From: Streptomyces anulatus
GTDB taxonomy: Bacteria; Actinomycetota; Actinomycetes; Streptomycetales; Streptomycetaceae
Length of the DNA stretch: 64,000 bases
Direction of reading: 5' to 3'
NCBI RefSeq assembly: GCF_000721175.1
Contig: NZ_JOEZ01000035.1
Location: 62,001 to 126,000 of the forward strand
Positions 28,019 through 37,161 of this stretch are shown here, one piece after another; the first letter of the stretch is position 1; the number at the start of each line of letters is the position of its first letter. Both the position numbers and the translations under genes were made by a program. The notes beneath the pieces were generated by a model. That model made no database searches, was not told where the DNA came from, and saw only the letters and a program-made list of their open reading frames with translations.

Positions 28019-29572
28019 ATGTCCCTACGCATCGCCGCCCGAACCCGGGCCCGCGTCGGCGCCCTGGCCGTCCTCACCGCCACGGCCCTCCTCGCGACCG
28101 GGCACCCGGCGAGCGCCGCCCCACGGGCGGACACGGCCGACCCGATGAACCGCGCCTTCGCCGAGGCGGCGCACGAGTACGGCGTACCGCGCGATCTGCT
28201 GGCCGCCGTCGGCTACGGCGAGTCCCGGCTGAACGGTCACGGCGGAGAGCCCAGCCAGGCGAACGGCTACGGCGTGATGCACCTGGCGAGCAACCCCGTC
28301 AACCGCTCCCTGGAGAAGGCGTCCGAGCTGACCGGCGAGAGCGCGGCACGGCTGCGCCGGGACACGACGGCCAACATCCTCGGCGGCGCGGCCGTCCTGC
28401 GCGACCACGCCGACGCGCTGGGCCTGGACGCCGCCGAGCGCCGGGACGTCGACGCCTGGTATCCGGCGGTGGCCCGCTACAGCGCCGCCGAGGGGCCGGC
28501 CGCGGCGCTCTACGCGGACGCGGTCTTCACGTTCCTCGCGGAGGGCGTGGCCGCGAAGGTGTCCGGCGGCGAGGAGGTGCGTGTGCCCTCCCGCCCGGTC
28601 GCCCCGGACAAGGGCGAGCTGTCCGCGTCCGACGTCTACGTCCAGAGCGAGGACTACCCCTCGGCGCGCTGGGTGCCCGCCCACTCCGCGAACTTCGCCA
28701 CCGGCCGCACGGCCACCGTCGACAAGGTGGTCGTCCACGTCACGCAGGGCTCGTACGCGGGTTCCATCAGCTGGTTCCAGAACCCGGACTCCCAGGTCAG
28801 CGCCCACTACGTGATCCGCTCCTCGGACGGCGAGGTCACCCAGACGGTCCGGGACAAGGACACGGCGTGGCACGCGCGCAGCGCCAACGCCTCGTCCGTC
28901 GGGATCGAGCACGAGGGCTTCGTCGACAACCCGGCCTGGTTCACCGACGCGATGTACCGCTCGTCGGCCGCGCTGACCTCCCATCTCAGCGCGAAGTTCG
29001 ACATCCCGAAGGACCGGGCGCACATCGTCGGCCACAAAGAGGTGCCCGGCAACGACCACACCGACCCGGGCGTGCACTGGGACTGGGACTACTACATGCA
29101 GCTGATCGGCGGCGACCCGGGCAACGGCAGCGACGGCATCACCTTCCCCGCGTACACGACCCAGCAGTACGGCTCGTCGGGCCCGCAGGTGAAGGCCGTC
29201 CAGACACTGCTCAACGAGCAGGAATACGATGCGGGCGCGGAGGACGGTGAATTCGGTACCCGCACGAAGAGCGCCGCGCAGGCGTTCCAGCGGGCCCGCT
29301 CCCTCGACGCCGACGGGATCGTCGGCCCGAAGACCTGGACGGCCCTGCTGTCGGCCGGCACGACCCCGGTGCTGAAGCAGGGCAGCTCGGGCGAGGCGGT
29401 GAAGCGGCTCCAGCGGGCCCTGACGGCGGCGCTCGGTACCACCGTGGGCGTGGACGGCAGCTTCGGCCCGGCCACGGACACGGCGGTCCGCAGCTACCAG
29501 ACCACCCGCGAGCTGGGCGTCGACGGCGAGGTGGGCCCGGCCACGTGGAAGGCCCTGCAGAGCGGTAAGTGA
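28019..29572 (+). CDS. Secreted N-acetylmuramoyl-L-alanine amidase with two peptidoglycan-binding domains
   Basis: A 517-residue cell-wall hydrolase that cuts the lactyl amide between MurNAc and the peptide stem. The signal peptide ends ASA-APRA at about residue 32. A helical region with lysozyme-like SLT look (LLAAVGYGESRLNGHGG, about 50-150) is followed by an amidase_2 domain with zinc ligands in VVVHVTQGSY (His) and HIVGHKEVPGNDHTDPG, then two peptidoglycan-binding domains (QYGSSGPQVKAVQTLLN and KQGSSGEAVKRLQRAL). The ATG at 28019 follows AGGAG. A strong terminator follows. It probably works in growth or autolysis of the hyphal wall. Confidence 0.93.
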   Translation: MSLRIAARTRARVGALAVLTATALLATGHPASAAPRADTADPMNRAFAEAAHEYGVPRDLLAAVGYGESRLNGHGGEPSQANGYGVMHLASNPVNRSLEKASELTGESAARLRRDTTANILGGAAVLRDHADALGLDAAERRDVDAWYPAVARYSAAEGPAAALYADAVFTFLAEGVAAKVSGGEEVRVPSRPVAPDKGELSASDVYVQSEDYPSARWVPAHSANFATGRTATVDKVVVHVTQGSYAGSISWFQNPDSQVSAHYVIRSSDGEVTQTVRDKDTAWHARSANASSVGIEHEGFVDNPAWFTDAMYRSSAALTSHLSAKFDIPKDRAHIVGHKEVPGNDHTDPGVHWDWDYYMQLIGGDPGNGSDGITFPAYTTQQYGSSGPQVKAVQTLLNEQEYDAGAEDGEFGTRTKSAAQAFQRARSLDADGIVGPKTWTALLSAGTTPVLKQGSSGEAVKRLQRALTAALGTTVGVDGSFGPATDTAVRSYQTTRELGVDGEVGPATWKALQSGK

Positions 29573-29579
29573 GCGCGGC

Positions 29580-29618
29580 CCCGGGCGGTCTCTCCCGCGC
29601 ACGGAGAGACCGCCCGGG
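29580..29618 (+). terminator. Amidase terminator hairpin
   Basis: A perfect 15-bp stem (29580-29594 with 29604-29618) and 9-nt loop, 8 nt after the amidase stop codon. Confidence 0.8.
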
Positions 29619-29655
29619 CCTGTCGGGCACCTGCCCGGCCCGGTAGCGTCGTCGT

Positions 29656-30027
29656 GTGTGCTTCTACGCGATGGTCCACTACAAGCTGCACTACGCCTGC
29701 GTCCCCTGCCGCGTCAGCTTCAAGCGGTTTGCCCTGGACGGCGGCGATCCGCCCTGCCCGAACTGCGGCCGTGCTCTCGTCTGCGCGGGCCACGACTTCG
29801 CGCCCCCGCCGCGCCGTGACACCGACGCCTGGAGCGCGGTCGGGGCCGTGCTGGGGGCGGGGCTGCGCTACGAAGGTCTGGAAGCGTGCGGCTGCGGCAA
29901 GCAGCCGCGCTTCCGCCCGCGCACCGGCGCGGAGGTCCGGGCCCGCCTGACCGTGGCGGCCCGGACCGGTGTACCGGTGGCTGAGGCGCTTGCACGGCGT
30001 GATCCGGCGATCCCGGAGGCGGACTGA
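29656..30027 (+). CDS. Small zinc-ribbon hypothetical protein
   Basis: A 123-residue protein. Cys pairs CVPC and CPNC (about residues 15-42) form a probable zinc ribbon, and CGCGK lies at about 81. I do not recognise its function. TAGCGT (29644-29649) ends 6 nt before the GTG at 29656, which fits a leaderless message. The ATG at 29671 (MVHYKLHYACVPC) is an alternative start and gives a compact ribbon at the N-terminus. It is convergent with the following gene. Confidence 0.7.
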   Translation: MCFYAMVHYKLHYACVPCRVSFKRFALDGGDPPCPNCGRALVCAGHDFAPPPRRDTDAWSAVGAVLGAGLRYEGLEACGCGKQPRFRPRTGAEVRARLTVAARTGVPVAEALARRDPAIPEAD

Positions 30028-30048
30028 CCCCGCGTCACTCCCCCGCTC

Positions 30049-30720
30049 TCACTGCCCCACGCCGACCGGGTACCCGATCTCCTTGACGTCCTCGGCCAGT
30101 TCGGCGGGCACGCGCTCGGGGTTGAGCGCGGCGATCACCTCGTCGGTGAGCGGCCGCAGCGCGTAGACATGCCGTACGGCTTCGAGGTCGACGGGGACTT
30201 CGAAGTAGTCCTCGGCCCACTCCTGGTACGACTCCGGGGTGCCCGTGACGAGGAGTTGGAAGAGCCAGTCCGCGCCGTCGGAGTCCTCACCGTCCTCCGG
30301 GAACTCGATACCGCCCGCCCGCCAGCGGTCGTCGCCGCTCTCGCGCCAGAGGCAGGCGGTGACGACGGGCAGGCCGAACTCGTCGGTGAACGACGGCTCG
30401 TCCACGTAGCGGCGGAACACGGCGGGCACCTCGTCGAGCACCCCGGGCCAGGGGGCGTCGTCCACGTACGGGCTCATCGGCGACTCGTGGTCGAAGCCGC
30501 GGGCGTACGCGCCGTCCGCGGAGAAGACCACGGAGTACTCCCCGCCCGACCCGTCCCGCATCGAGGCCGTCTCCTCCGTCGGCGACCACCGCGCGTCGAA
30601 GGCGTGCCAGCGGTGGTCCCACTCCGGGCACAGGATCGCGTCGAGCATCGCCAGGGAACGGCAGAGACCGGTGAGGACGGGTATGCCCGGCAGCCTGCGG
30701 GCCACGTCGTGAACGCTCAT
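30049..30720 (-). CDS. Hypothetical acidic protein
   Basis: A 223-residue acidic cytoplasmic protein without signal or membrane segments. It has conserved-looking aromatic blocks (CPEWDHRWHAFDARW, SPMSPYVDDAPWPGVLDEVPAVFRRYV, YQEWAEDYFEVPVDLEAVRHVYALRPL). The general look is of SMI1/immunity-like or Streptomyces-specific hypothetical proteins, but I cannot assign a family. The ATG at 30720 is divergent from the DUF3626 gene, with 74 bp between starts. Confidence 0.7.
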   Translation of the reverse strand: MSVHDVARRLPGIPVLTGLCRSLAMLDAILCPEWDHRWHAFDARWSPTEETASMRDGSGGEYSVVFSADGAYARGFDHESPMSPYVDDAPWPGVLDEVPAVFRRYVDEPSFTDEFGLPVVTACLWRESGDDRWRAGGIEFPEDGEDSDGADWLFQLLVTGTPESYQEWAEDYFEVPVDLEAVRHVYALRPLTDEVIAALNPERVPAELAEDVKEIGYPVGVGQ

Positions 30721-30794
30721 GGGCTCATCCAACCGCACTGGCAGGAGGCGATACGCACGTGCACCCCCGGGAGCCGTCCGGGCACACTGTCCTG

Positions 30795-31790
30795 ATGAAC
30801 GCCGGCCACCCGCTCGCCTCGCCCCGTCGGCGGGCACTGGAGCACGTCACCTCACTGTCCTCGGGCGCGCCCCTGAACGCCGAGCTACGCATCACCCTGA
30901 ACTTCCACCCCGACCGTACGGTGGCGGGGCGGCCGATCCTGGAACGGCTGTGCGGGGACGGCCTGTACGTCTCCCAGTTCGTGACGGGCACCAGCAACGG
31001 CGGGCTCACCGCGCGCCCCGGCGGTGACCGGTGGCGCTGGGAGAGCCGGATCTTCGGCGGCGCCTACGACGGGGCCGGGCCCGCCGAGCGGCCCGTCTAC
31101 GGGGCGCTGGACGTCCGGCGCGCCTCCTTCGGCGCCGCGCCCCGGTTCGGGTCGGCGCACTTCCGGCTGACGGCGGATGTCCTCGCCTCCGCCACCTTCT
31201 GTTATCCGGACAGCGCCACGGAGCCCGTGCAGTTCGGAGTCGCGGCCCGGATGTCGGGGCTCGTCGAACTGGCGGCGGCGGACCGCCGTGACGCCCTGGA
31301 CGACTACATCGAGGCGCAGATCCACGTCCCGGTCCGCCTGGACCAGGACGTGGAGGCGCTGGTGCTCGACCCGGCGTACCGGGGGACGGCGGTGGAGGCC
31401 GCGGCCGAGAAGCTGCCGTGCCCCGTCGAGTGGCACGAGGGGTTCCGGCTCGGCGTCGACGAGCTGCGCCGCCGTCCCGGCTTCCGGGGGTCGGAGTACG
31501 TCGAACTCGGCGAGGCCCTCGCCGTCGACGGGTGTCTGGACGCCCGGATCATCGGCGACGCGGCACGCGCCGGGTGCCATGCGGAGCAGGACCTGAAGAA
31601 GGTCTGGCATCTGCTGGCCCGGTTCGGGCGGGCGCCGAGAAGTCATGCAGCTGATCTACCGGTAGATCGGGGGCGACCGCTGCTTTCCGGGCGGGCGGGA
31701 AACCGCCGTGGCGGCTACCCGCCCGGCGTGGACGGGTCTTTCACGCCACCTCAGGCCACCGAGGCGAGGGGCTGTCCGCTGCTGTCGTGA
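30795..31790 (+). CDS. DUF3626 domain-containing protein, 3' end possibly frameshifted
   Basis: A 331-residue protein matching DUF3626: ALEHVTSLSSGAPLNAELRITLNFHPDR, VSQFVTGTSNGGLTARPGGDRWRWES, APRFGSAHFRLTADVL. Function is unknown. The family-like part ends near DLKKVWHLLARFG. The remaining 53 residues are low-complexity and run across a hairpin and into the convergent xdhC gene. In another frame, REVMQLIYR and a TAG at 31663-31665 would end the protein just before the hairpin at 31687, so a one-base frameshift near 31630 is likely. CACACT ends 6 nt before the ATG, so the message may be leaderless. Confidence 0.75.
   Translation: MNAGHPLASPRRRALEHVTSLSSGAPLNAELRITLNFHPDRTVAGRPILERLCGDGLYVSQFVTGTSNGGLTARPGGDRWRWESRIFGGAYDGAGPAERPVYGALDVRRASFGAAPRFGSAHFRLTADVLASATFCYPDSATEPVQFGVAARMSGLVELAAADRRDALDDYIEAQIHVPVRLDQDVEALVLDPAYRGTAVEAAAEKLPCPVEWHEGFRLGVDELRRRPGFRGSEYVELGEALAVDGCLDARIIGDAARAGCHAEQDLKKVWHLLARFGRAPRSHAADLPVDRGRPLLSGRAGNRRGGYPPGVDGSFTPPQATEARGCPLLS
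31687..31726. terminator. Hairpin between DUF3626 gene and xdhC
   Basis: A 9-bp outer stem (31687-31695 with 31718-31726) encloses an inner CCGCC-GT-GGCGG hairpin (31703-31714). It overlaps the unexpected 3' extension of the DUF3626 frame and would serve xdhC on the other strand as well. Confidence 0.6.
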
Positions 31791-32893
31791 TGGATGGGGG
31801 TGTGGGCCCCGGTGAGCGGTACGCCGCTGCCGCCGCGCCGGACCGCGACGATCTCGGCGGCGATGGACAGGGCCGTCTCCTCCGGCGTACGGGCACCGAG
31901 GTCGAGGCCGATCGGCGAGTGCAGCCGGGCCAGTTCACGGTCGGTGACGCCGGCCTCTCGCAGCCGGTCGTTGCGCTCCAGGTGGGTGCGGCGCGAGCCC
32001 ATCGCACCGACGTAGGCGACCGGGAGGCGCAGGGCGGCCTCAAGGAGCGGTACGTCGAACTTGGCGTCGTGGGTGAGGACGCAGAGCACGGTGCGCGCGT
32101 CGGTCGTGGTGCCGGCGAGATAGCGGTGGGGCCAGTCGACGACGATCTCGTCGGCTTCGGGGAAGCGTGCCGCGGTGGCGAAGACCGGTCGGGCGTCGCA
32201 CACGGTGACCCGGTAGCCCAGGAACTTCCCGGCCCGGACCAGCGCGGCCGCGAAGTCGATCGCCCCGAAGACGATCATCCGGGGCGCCGGGACGCTGGAC
32301 TCGACCAGGAGCTCGATGGGCCGGCCGCAGCGGGAACCCTCCGCGCCGATGGTGAGCGGCTCGGTGCGGCCCGAGTCCAGCAGGGCGCGGGTCTCGGCGG
32401 CGGCGGTCCGGTCGAGCGCCGGGTGGCCGCCGAGCCCGCCCTCGTAACTGCCGTCGGCACGGACCAGGAGCGGGAGCCCGAGCAACTCCTCGGGCCCGTC
32501 CGTGATCCGTGCCAGCGCGGCCGCCGACCCCTCCGCGGCGGCCGCGAGCGCTGCGGCGAACACCGGGCGGGCGGGGTCGTCCGCCCGTACCGGTGTCACC
32601 AGGATGTCGATGACGCCGCCGCAGGTCAGGCCGACCGCGAAGGCGTCCTCGTCGCTGTAGCCGAAGCGCTCGCGGACGGACTTCCCGTCCTCGAGGGCCT
32701 GCTGGCACAGTTCGTACACCGCCCCCTCCACGCATCCGCCGGACACCGACCCGATGGCCGTGCCGTCGCGGTCGACCGCGAGGGCGGCGCCGGGCTGCCG
32801 GGGCGCGCTGCCGCCGACCGCCACCACGGTGGCGACGGCGAACTCGCGTCCCTGCGAGACCCACCGGTGCAGTTCTTCGGCGATGTCCAGCAT
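31751..32893 (-). CDS. xdhC: XdhC/CoxI family xanthine dehydrogenase maturation factor
   Basis: A 380-residue protein that in this family binds sulfurated molybdenum cofactor and delivers it to xanthine dehydrogenase. It has the XdhC_CoxI N-terminal part (GSAPRQPGAALAV, GSVSGGCVEGAVY with the conserved Cys) and a C-terminal Rossmann domain (MIVFGAIDFAAALVRAGKFLGYRVTVCDARP). It lies 39 bp after the purine permease on the same strand and near the xdh genes, so it belongs to the purine-catabolism unit. Confidence 0.93.
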   Translation of the reverse strand: MLDIAEELHRWVSQGREFAVATVVAVGGSAPRQPGAALAVDRDGTAIGSVSGGCVEGAVYELCQQALEDGKSVRERFGYSDEDAFAVGLTCGGVIDILVTPVRADDPARPVFAAALAAAAEGSAAALARITDGPEELLGLPLLVRADGSYEGGLGGHPALDRTAAAETRALLDSGRTEPLTIGAEGSRCGRPIELLVESSVPAPRMIVFGAIDFAAALVRAGKFLGYRVTVCDARPVFATAARFPEADEIVVDWPHRYLAGTTTDARTVLCVLTHDAKFDVPLLEAALRLPVAYVGAMGSRRTHLERNDRLREAGVTDRELARLHSPIGLDLGARTPEETALSIAAEIVAVRRGGSGVPLTGAHTPIHHDSSGQPLASVA

Positions 32894-32932
32894 GGCGTGT
32901 CTCCTTGGACGGAAGGGGAGGGCTCCGGCGCG

Positions 32933-34393
32933 TCAGTGGACGCCCAGCCAGCTCTCGATCGGGTTGAGGGCGAGGAAGACGATGAAGATCACCGTCAGCC
33001 CCCACATGAAGGCCCCGACCTCGCGGGCCCGGCCCTGGGCGAGCTTGATGGCGCTGTAGGCGATGACACCCGCGGCGACACCGGTGGTGATGGTGTACGT
33101 GAAGGGCATCAGGACCACGGTCAGGAAGACCGGGATGGCGACCGAGCGGTCGCCCCAGTCCACGTGCCGGGCGTTCTGCATCATCATGGCGCCGATGACG
33201 ACGAGGGCGGCGGAGGCCACCTCGGTCGGCACGATCGCGGTGAGCGGGGTGAAGAAGAGGCAGGCGGCGAAGAAGAGGCCGGTGACGGCGGCGGCGAGCC
33301 CGGTCCGGGCTCCTTCGCCGACGCCGGTGGCCGATTCGACGAAGACCGTCTGGCCGGAGCCCGAGGCGACACCGCCGATGACACCGCCGGCGCCGTCGAT
33401 GAACAGCGCCTTCGACAGGCCCGGCATGCGGCCCTTGTCGTCGGCGAGCCCGGCCTCGGTGCCGACGCCGATGATGGTGGCCATCGCGTCGAAGAAGCCG
33501 GCCAGCACCAGGGTGAAGACGATCATGCCGACCGTCATCACGCCGACGTCGCCCCAGCCGCCGAACTCGACGTTCCCGAAGAGCGAGAAGTCGGGGGCGG
33601 AGACCGCGCTGCCCTCCAGCTCCGGCGGGCCGCTGCTCCACGCCTTGGGGTCGATGTCGGCGAGCGCGTTGACGACGATGGCGACCAGGGTGCCGACGAC
33701 GATGCCGATCAGGATCGCGCCGGGGATGTCGCGCGCCTGGAGCATGAAGATGAGGAGCAGGGTCACGCTGAAGATCAGGACGGGCCAGCCGGCCAGTTCA
33801 CCGGCCGGTCCCAGCGAGACGGGGGTCGCGCCGGCGCCCTTGTGGACGAATCCGGCCTTGAAGAGGCCGATGAAGGCGATGAAGAGCCCGATGCCCATGG
33901 TGATGCCGTGCTTGAGCGCGAGCGGGATCGCGTTCATGATCATCTCGCGGAGGCCGGTGACCACCAGGAGACAGATCACCACACCGTAGATCACACACAT
34001 GCCCATGGCCTGCGGCCAGGTCATGCTGGGCGCGACCTGCGAGGCGAGCACACCGGAGACGCTGAGCCCGGCGGCGAGCGCGAGGGGCACCTTGCCGACG
34101 AAGCCCATGAGCAGGGTGGTCGCGGCCGCCGCGAAGGCGGTCGCGGTGATCAGGCCCGGCTGGCCGAGAAGGTCGCCGTTGACGTCCTCCCCGCCGAGGA
34201 TCAGCGGGTTGAGCAGGAGGATGTACGCCATGGCCATGAAGGTCGTGACGCCGCCGCGCACCTCGCGCGCGACCGAGGATCCTCGTTCGGATATGTGGAA
34301 GTACCGGTCGAGCCATGATCTTCCGGCGGGGACGCGCGAGCCCGGCCCCGCTCCCTCCGGACTGGTCTTCGGTTCCACTGACTGCTGGGTCAT
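32933..34393 (-). CDS. NCS2 family purine permease (AzgA-type)
   Basis: A 486-residue polytopic membrane transporter with about 12-14 helices. AzgA-type NCS2 marks are VRGGVTTFMAMAYILLLNP, the TATAFAAAATTLLMGF segment, FVESATGVGEGARTGLAAAVTGL and FTPLTAIVPTEVASAALVVIGAMMM. It is expected to import hypoxanthine, guanine or xanthine by proton symport and feed the neighbouring xanthine dehydrogenase. It is preceded by a 332-bp untranslated region with a long perfect stem (34601-34660) and followed closely by xdhC. Confidence 0.92.
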   Translation of the reverse strand: MTQQSVEPKTSPEGAGPGSRVPAGRSWLDRYFHISERGSSVAREVRGGVTTFMAMAYILLLNPLILGGEDVNGDLLGQPGLITATAFAAAATTLLMGFVGKVPLALAAGLSVSGVLASQVAPSMTWPQAMGMCVIYGVVICLLVVTGLREMIMNAIPLALKHGITMGIGLFIAFIGLFKAGFVHKGAGATPVSLGPAGELAGWPVLIFSVTLLLIFMLQARDIPGAILIGIVVGTLVAIVVNALADIDPKAWSSGPPELEGSAVSAPDFSLFGNVEFGGWGDVGVMTVGMIVFTLVLAGFFDAMATIIGVGTEAGLADDKGRMPGLSKALFIDGAGGVIGGVASGSGQTVFVESATGVGEGARTGLAAAVTGLFFAACLFFTPLTAIVPTEVASAALVVIGAMMMQNARHVDWGDRSVAIPVFLTVVLMPFTYTITTGVAAGVIAYSAIKLAQGRAREVGAFMWGLTVIFIVFLALNPIESWLGVH

Positions 34394-34600
34394 GATGCCT
34401 GACTCCCAAGGTTCACAGGGGCACCCGCTTGGAGATTCCTGAGTGCGGGATTTGGGATGACTGCGTCGGCTGCACGACCCGGGGACGGCCGGGACGGACT
34501 GTTGAAGCAGAACGGATGTGCCGGCGGCACGGATGATCCGTGAGGCGCTGCCGTGCGGTCGGGCACGGCGAAGAACCGCGAGCGGCGCGGTACTTGGTGT

Positions 34601-34660
34601 CTCCGGGCGGTGCGGGGTGCGGAAAAGTGTGACGTTCTCGGCTCTGCGCACCGCCCGGAG
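34601..34660 (-). promoter_or_regulatory. Structured leader candidate upstream of purine permease
   Basis: A perfect 13-bp stem (34601-34613 with 34648-34660) closes a 34-nt loop in the region between the xdh terminator and the permease start. It is not a known purine riboswitch that I recognise. The rest of 34394-34600 has no ORF or clear promoter. Confidence 0.4.
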
Positions 34661-34685
34661 AGTTCGGGGGGGGACCGCTCGGAGG

Positions 34686-34721
34686 CTGCCGGGCGACGAC
34701 CGGTGGGAGGTCACCCGGCAG
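34686..34721 (-). terminator. xdh operon terminator hairpin
   Basis: CTGCCGGG (34686-34693) pairs with 34714-34721, and three further positions are near-paired. It lies directly after the xanthine dehydrogenase molybdenum-subunit stop (34726). The arms resemble the 27800-27830 terminator. Confidence 0.6.
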
Positions 34722-34725
34722 GCCC

Positions 34726-37161
34726 TCAGGTACGGGTGAGGTGTTCGGGCCGCACCGGTGTCCTGTCGAGCTCGAGACCCGTCGCGTTCCGGATCGCCGC
34801 GAGGACGGCCGGGGTGGACGAGAGGGTGGGGGCCTCGCCGACGCCGCGCAGCCCGTACGGGGCGTGCTCGTCGGCGAGTTCGAGCACGTCGACCGGGATC
34901 GTCGGCGTGTCGAGGATCGTGGGGAGCAGGTAGTCCGTGAAGGACGGGTTGCGTACCTTCGCGGTCTCGGGGTCGACGATGATCTCCTCCATCACCGCGA
35001 CGCCCATGCCCTGGAGGGTGCCACCCTGGATCTGTCCGAGGACGGAGAGCGGGTTGAGCGCCTTGCCGACGTCCTGGGCGCAGGCCAGTTCGATGACCTT
35101 GACCAGGCCGAGCTCGGTGTCGACCTCGACGACCGCGCGGTGCGCGGCGAAGGAGTACTGGACGTGGCCGTTGCCCTGTCCGGTGCGCAGGTCGAACGCC
35201 TCGGTCGGGCGGTGGCGCCACTCCAGCTCGATGTCGATCGCCTCGTCCTCCAGGACGTCGGCCATGTCGGCGAGGACCTCGCCACCGTCGGTGACGACCT
35301 TGCCGCCCTCCAGGAGGAGTTCGGCGGTGGCCCAGGCCGGGTGGTAGGTGCCGAACTTGGTGCGGCCGAGCTCCAGGACCTTCTCCCGTACGGCTTCGCA
35401 GGAGTTCTTGACCGCGCCGCCGGTGACGTACGTCTGACGGGAGGCGGAGGTGGATCCGGCGGAGCCGACCCGGGTGTCGGCGGGGTGGATGGTGACCTGG
35501 CTGACACCGAGTTCGGTACGGGCGATCTGGGCGTGGACGGTGACGCCGCCCTGACCGACCTCGGCCATCGCGGTGTGGACGGTCGCGACGGGCTCGCCGT
35601 TGATGACCTCCATCCGCACGCGGGCGGTGGAGTAGTCGTCGAAGCCCTCGGAGAAGCCGACGTTCTTCAGGCCGACCGCGTAGCCGACACCCCGTACGAC
35701 ACCTTCGCCGTGGGTGGTGTTGGAGAGCCCGCCGGGCAGCGCCCGGACGTCGATGGAGGTGCCCTCGCTGCCCGCCGCCAGCCACTGCTGCTCGGGCGGC
35801 AGCGGCCGGGACTTGACCCGGCGCAGCAGTTCGGCGACCGGGGCCGGCGAGTCGCAGGGCTGTCCGGTGGGCAGCAGGGTGCCCTGTTCCATGGCGTTGA
35901 GCTGCCGGAACTCCACCGGGTCCAGGTCCAGCTTCGCCGCGAGCTTGTCCATCTGCGCCTCGTAGGCGAAGCACGCCTGGACGGCGCCGAAGCCGCGCAT
36001 CGCGCCGCAGGGCGGGTTGTTGGTGTAGAGGGCGATCGCCTCGATGTCGACGTCCTCGATCTTGTACGGTCCGACCGAGAGCGAGGAGGCGTTGCCGACG
36101 ACCGCCGGGGAGGCGGAGGCGTAGGCGCCGCCGTCCAGGACGATCTTGCACTTCATGTGCGTGAGCTTGCCGTCCTTGGTGGCGCCGTGCTCGTAGTACA
36201 GCTTCGCCGGGTGCCGGTGCACGTGTCCGAAGAAGGACTCGAACCGGTTGTAGACGATCTTGACGGGCTTGCCGGTGCGGAGCGCCAGCAGGCAGGCGTG
36301 GATCTGCATCGAGATGTCCTCGCGGCCGCCGAAGGCCCCGCCGACGCCGGAGAGCGTCATGCGGACCTTCTCTTCGGGCAGGCCGAGGACGGGGGCGATC
36401 TGGCGGAGGTCCGAGTGCAGCCACTGGGTGGCGACGTACAGCTCGACGCCGCCGTCCTCGGAGGGCACCGCGAGACCGGACTCGGGGCCGAGGAAGGCCT
36501 GGTCCTGCATGCCGAAGGTGTACTCGCCCTTGACGATGACGTCGGCGCGCCCGGCGGCCTCGTCGGCGTCGCCGCGGATGATCGGCTGGCGGTGCACGAT
36601 GTTCGGATGCGGGACGTGACCGATGTGGTGGTCGTCGCGGCTCTCGTGCACGAGCACGGCGTCCGGGGCGGTCGCCGAGGCCTCGTCGGTGATGAGCGGC
36701 AGCTCGCGGTACTCGATCTTGATCTTGGCGGCGGCGCGGCGCGCGGTCTCCGGGTGGTCGGCGGCCACGAGGGCGACCGGCTCACCGTGGTGGCGGACCT
36801 TGCCGTGGGCGAGAACCGGGGTGTCCTGGATCTCCAGCCCGTAGTTCTTCATCGTGGCGGGCAGGTCGTCGTAGGTCAGCACCGCGTGGACGCCGGGCGT
36901 CGCCAGGGCCTCGGAGGTGTCGATGGAGACGATCTCGGCGTGCGCGACGGTGGAGCGCAGCGTCTGGCCCCACAGCATGTCCTCGTGCCACATGTCGGAG
37001 GAGTACGCGAAGTCGCCGGTGACCTTGAGGGTGCCGTCGGGACGGAGCGTGGACTCGCCGATGCCGCCCTTGGTGGGCGAACCCTGGGTGATCTTGGTGG
37101 GCGTGCCGGCCGGTACGGCCGGGGCCGCGGGGCGCGTGGTGGCTTCGGGGCGCGTCGTCAT
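34726..37161 (-). CDS. Xanthine dehydrogenase, molybdopterin-binding subunit
   Basis: An 811-residue large subunit of the xanthine dehydrogenase family, oxidising hypoxanthine and xanthine to urate. Typical sequences are GGIGESTLRPDGTLKVTGDFAYSSDM at the N-terminus, the LSGVGGAFGGREDISMQ molybdopterin segment, PPCGAMRGFGAVQACFAYE, EVGQGGVTVHAQIARTELG and the C-terminal GVGEAPTLSSTPAVLAAIRNATG with catalytic Glu. The ATG at 37161 overlaps the TGA of the [2Fe-2S] subunit. It is the last of the three-gene FAD, FeS, Mo operon. Confidence 0.95.
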   Translation of the reverse strand: MTTRPEATTRPAAPAVPAGTPTKITQGSPTKGGIGESTLRPDGTLKVTGDFAYSSDMWHEDMLWGQTLRSTVAHAEIVSIDTSEALATPGVHAVLTYDDLPATMKNYGLEIQDTPVLAHGKVRHHGEPVALVAADHPETARRAAAKIKIEYRELPLITDEASATAPDAVLVHESRDDHHIGHVPHPNIVHRQPIIRGDADEAAGRADVIVKGEYTFGMQDQAFLGPESGLAVPSEDGGVELYVATQWLHSDLRQIAPVLGLPEEKVRMTLSGVGGAFGGREDISMQIHACLLALRTGKPVKIVYNRFESFFGHVHRHPAKLYYEHGATKDGKLTHMKCKIVLDGGAYASASPAVVGNASSLSVGPYKIEDVDIEAIALYTNNPPCGAMRGFGAVQACFAYEAQMDKLAAKLDLDPVEFRQLNAMEQGTLLPTGQPCDSPAPVAELLRRVKSRPLPPEQQWLAAGSEGTSIDVRALPGGLSNTTHGEGVVRGVGYAVGLKNVGFSEGFDDYSTARVRMEVINGEPVATVHTAMAEVGQGGVTVHAQIARTELGVSQVTIHPADTRVGSAGSTSASRQTYVTGGAVKNSCEAVREKVLELGRTKFGTYHPAWATAELLLEGGKVVTDGGEVLADMADVLEDEAIDIELEWRHRPTEAFDLRTGQGNGHVQYSFAAHRAVVEVDTELGLVKVIELACAQDVGKALNPLSVLGQIQGGTLQGMGVAVMEEIIVDPETAKVRNPSFTDYLLPTILDTPTIPVDVLELADEHAPYGLRGVGEAPTLSSTPAVLAAIRNATGLELDRTPVRPEHLTRT

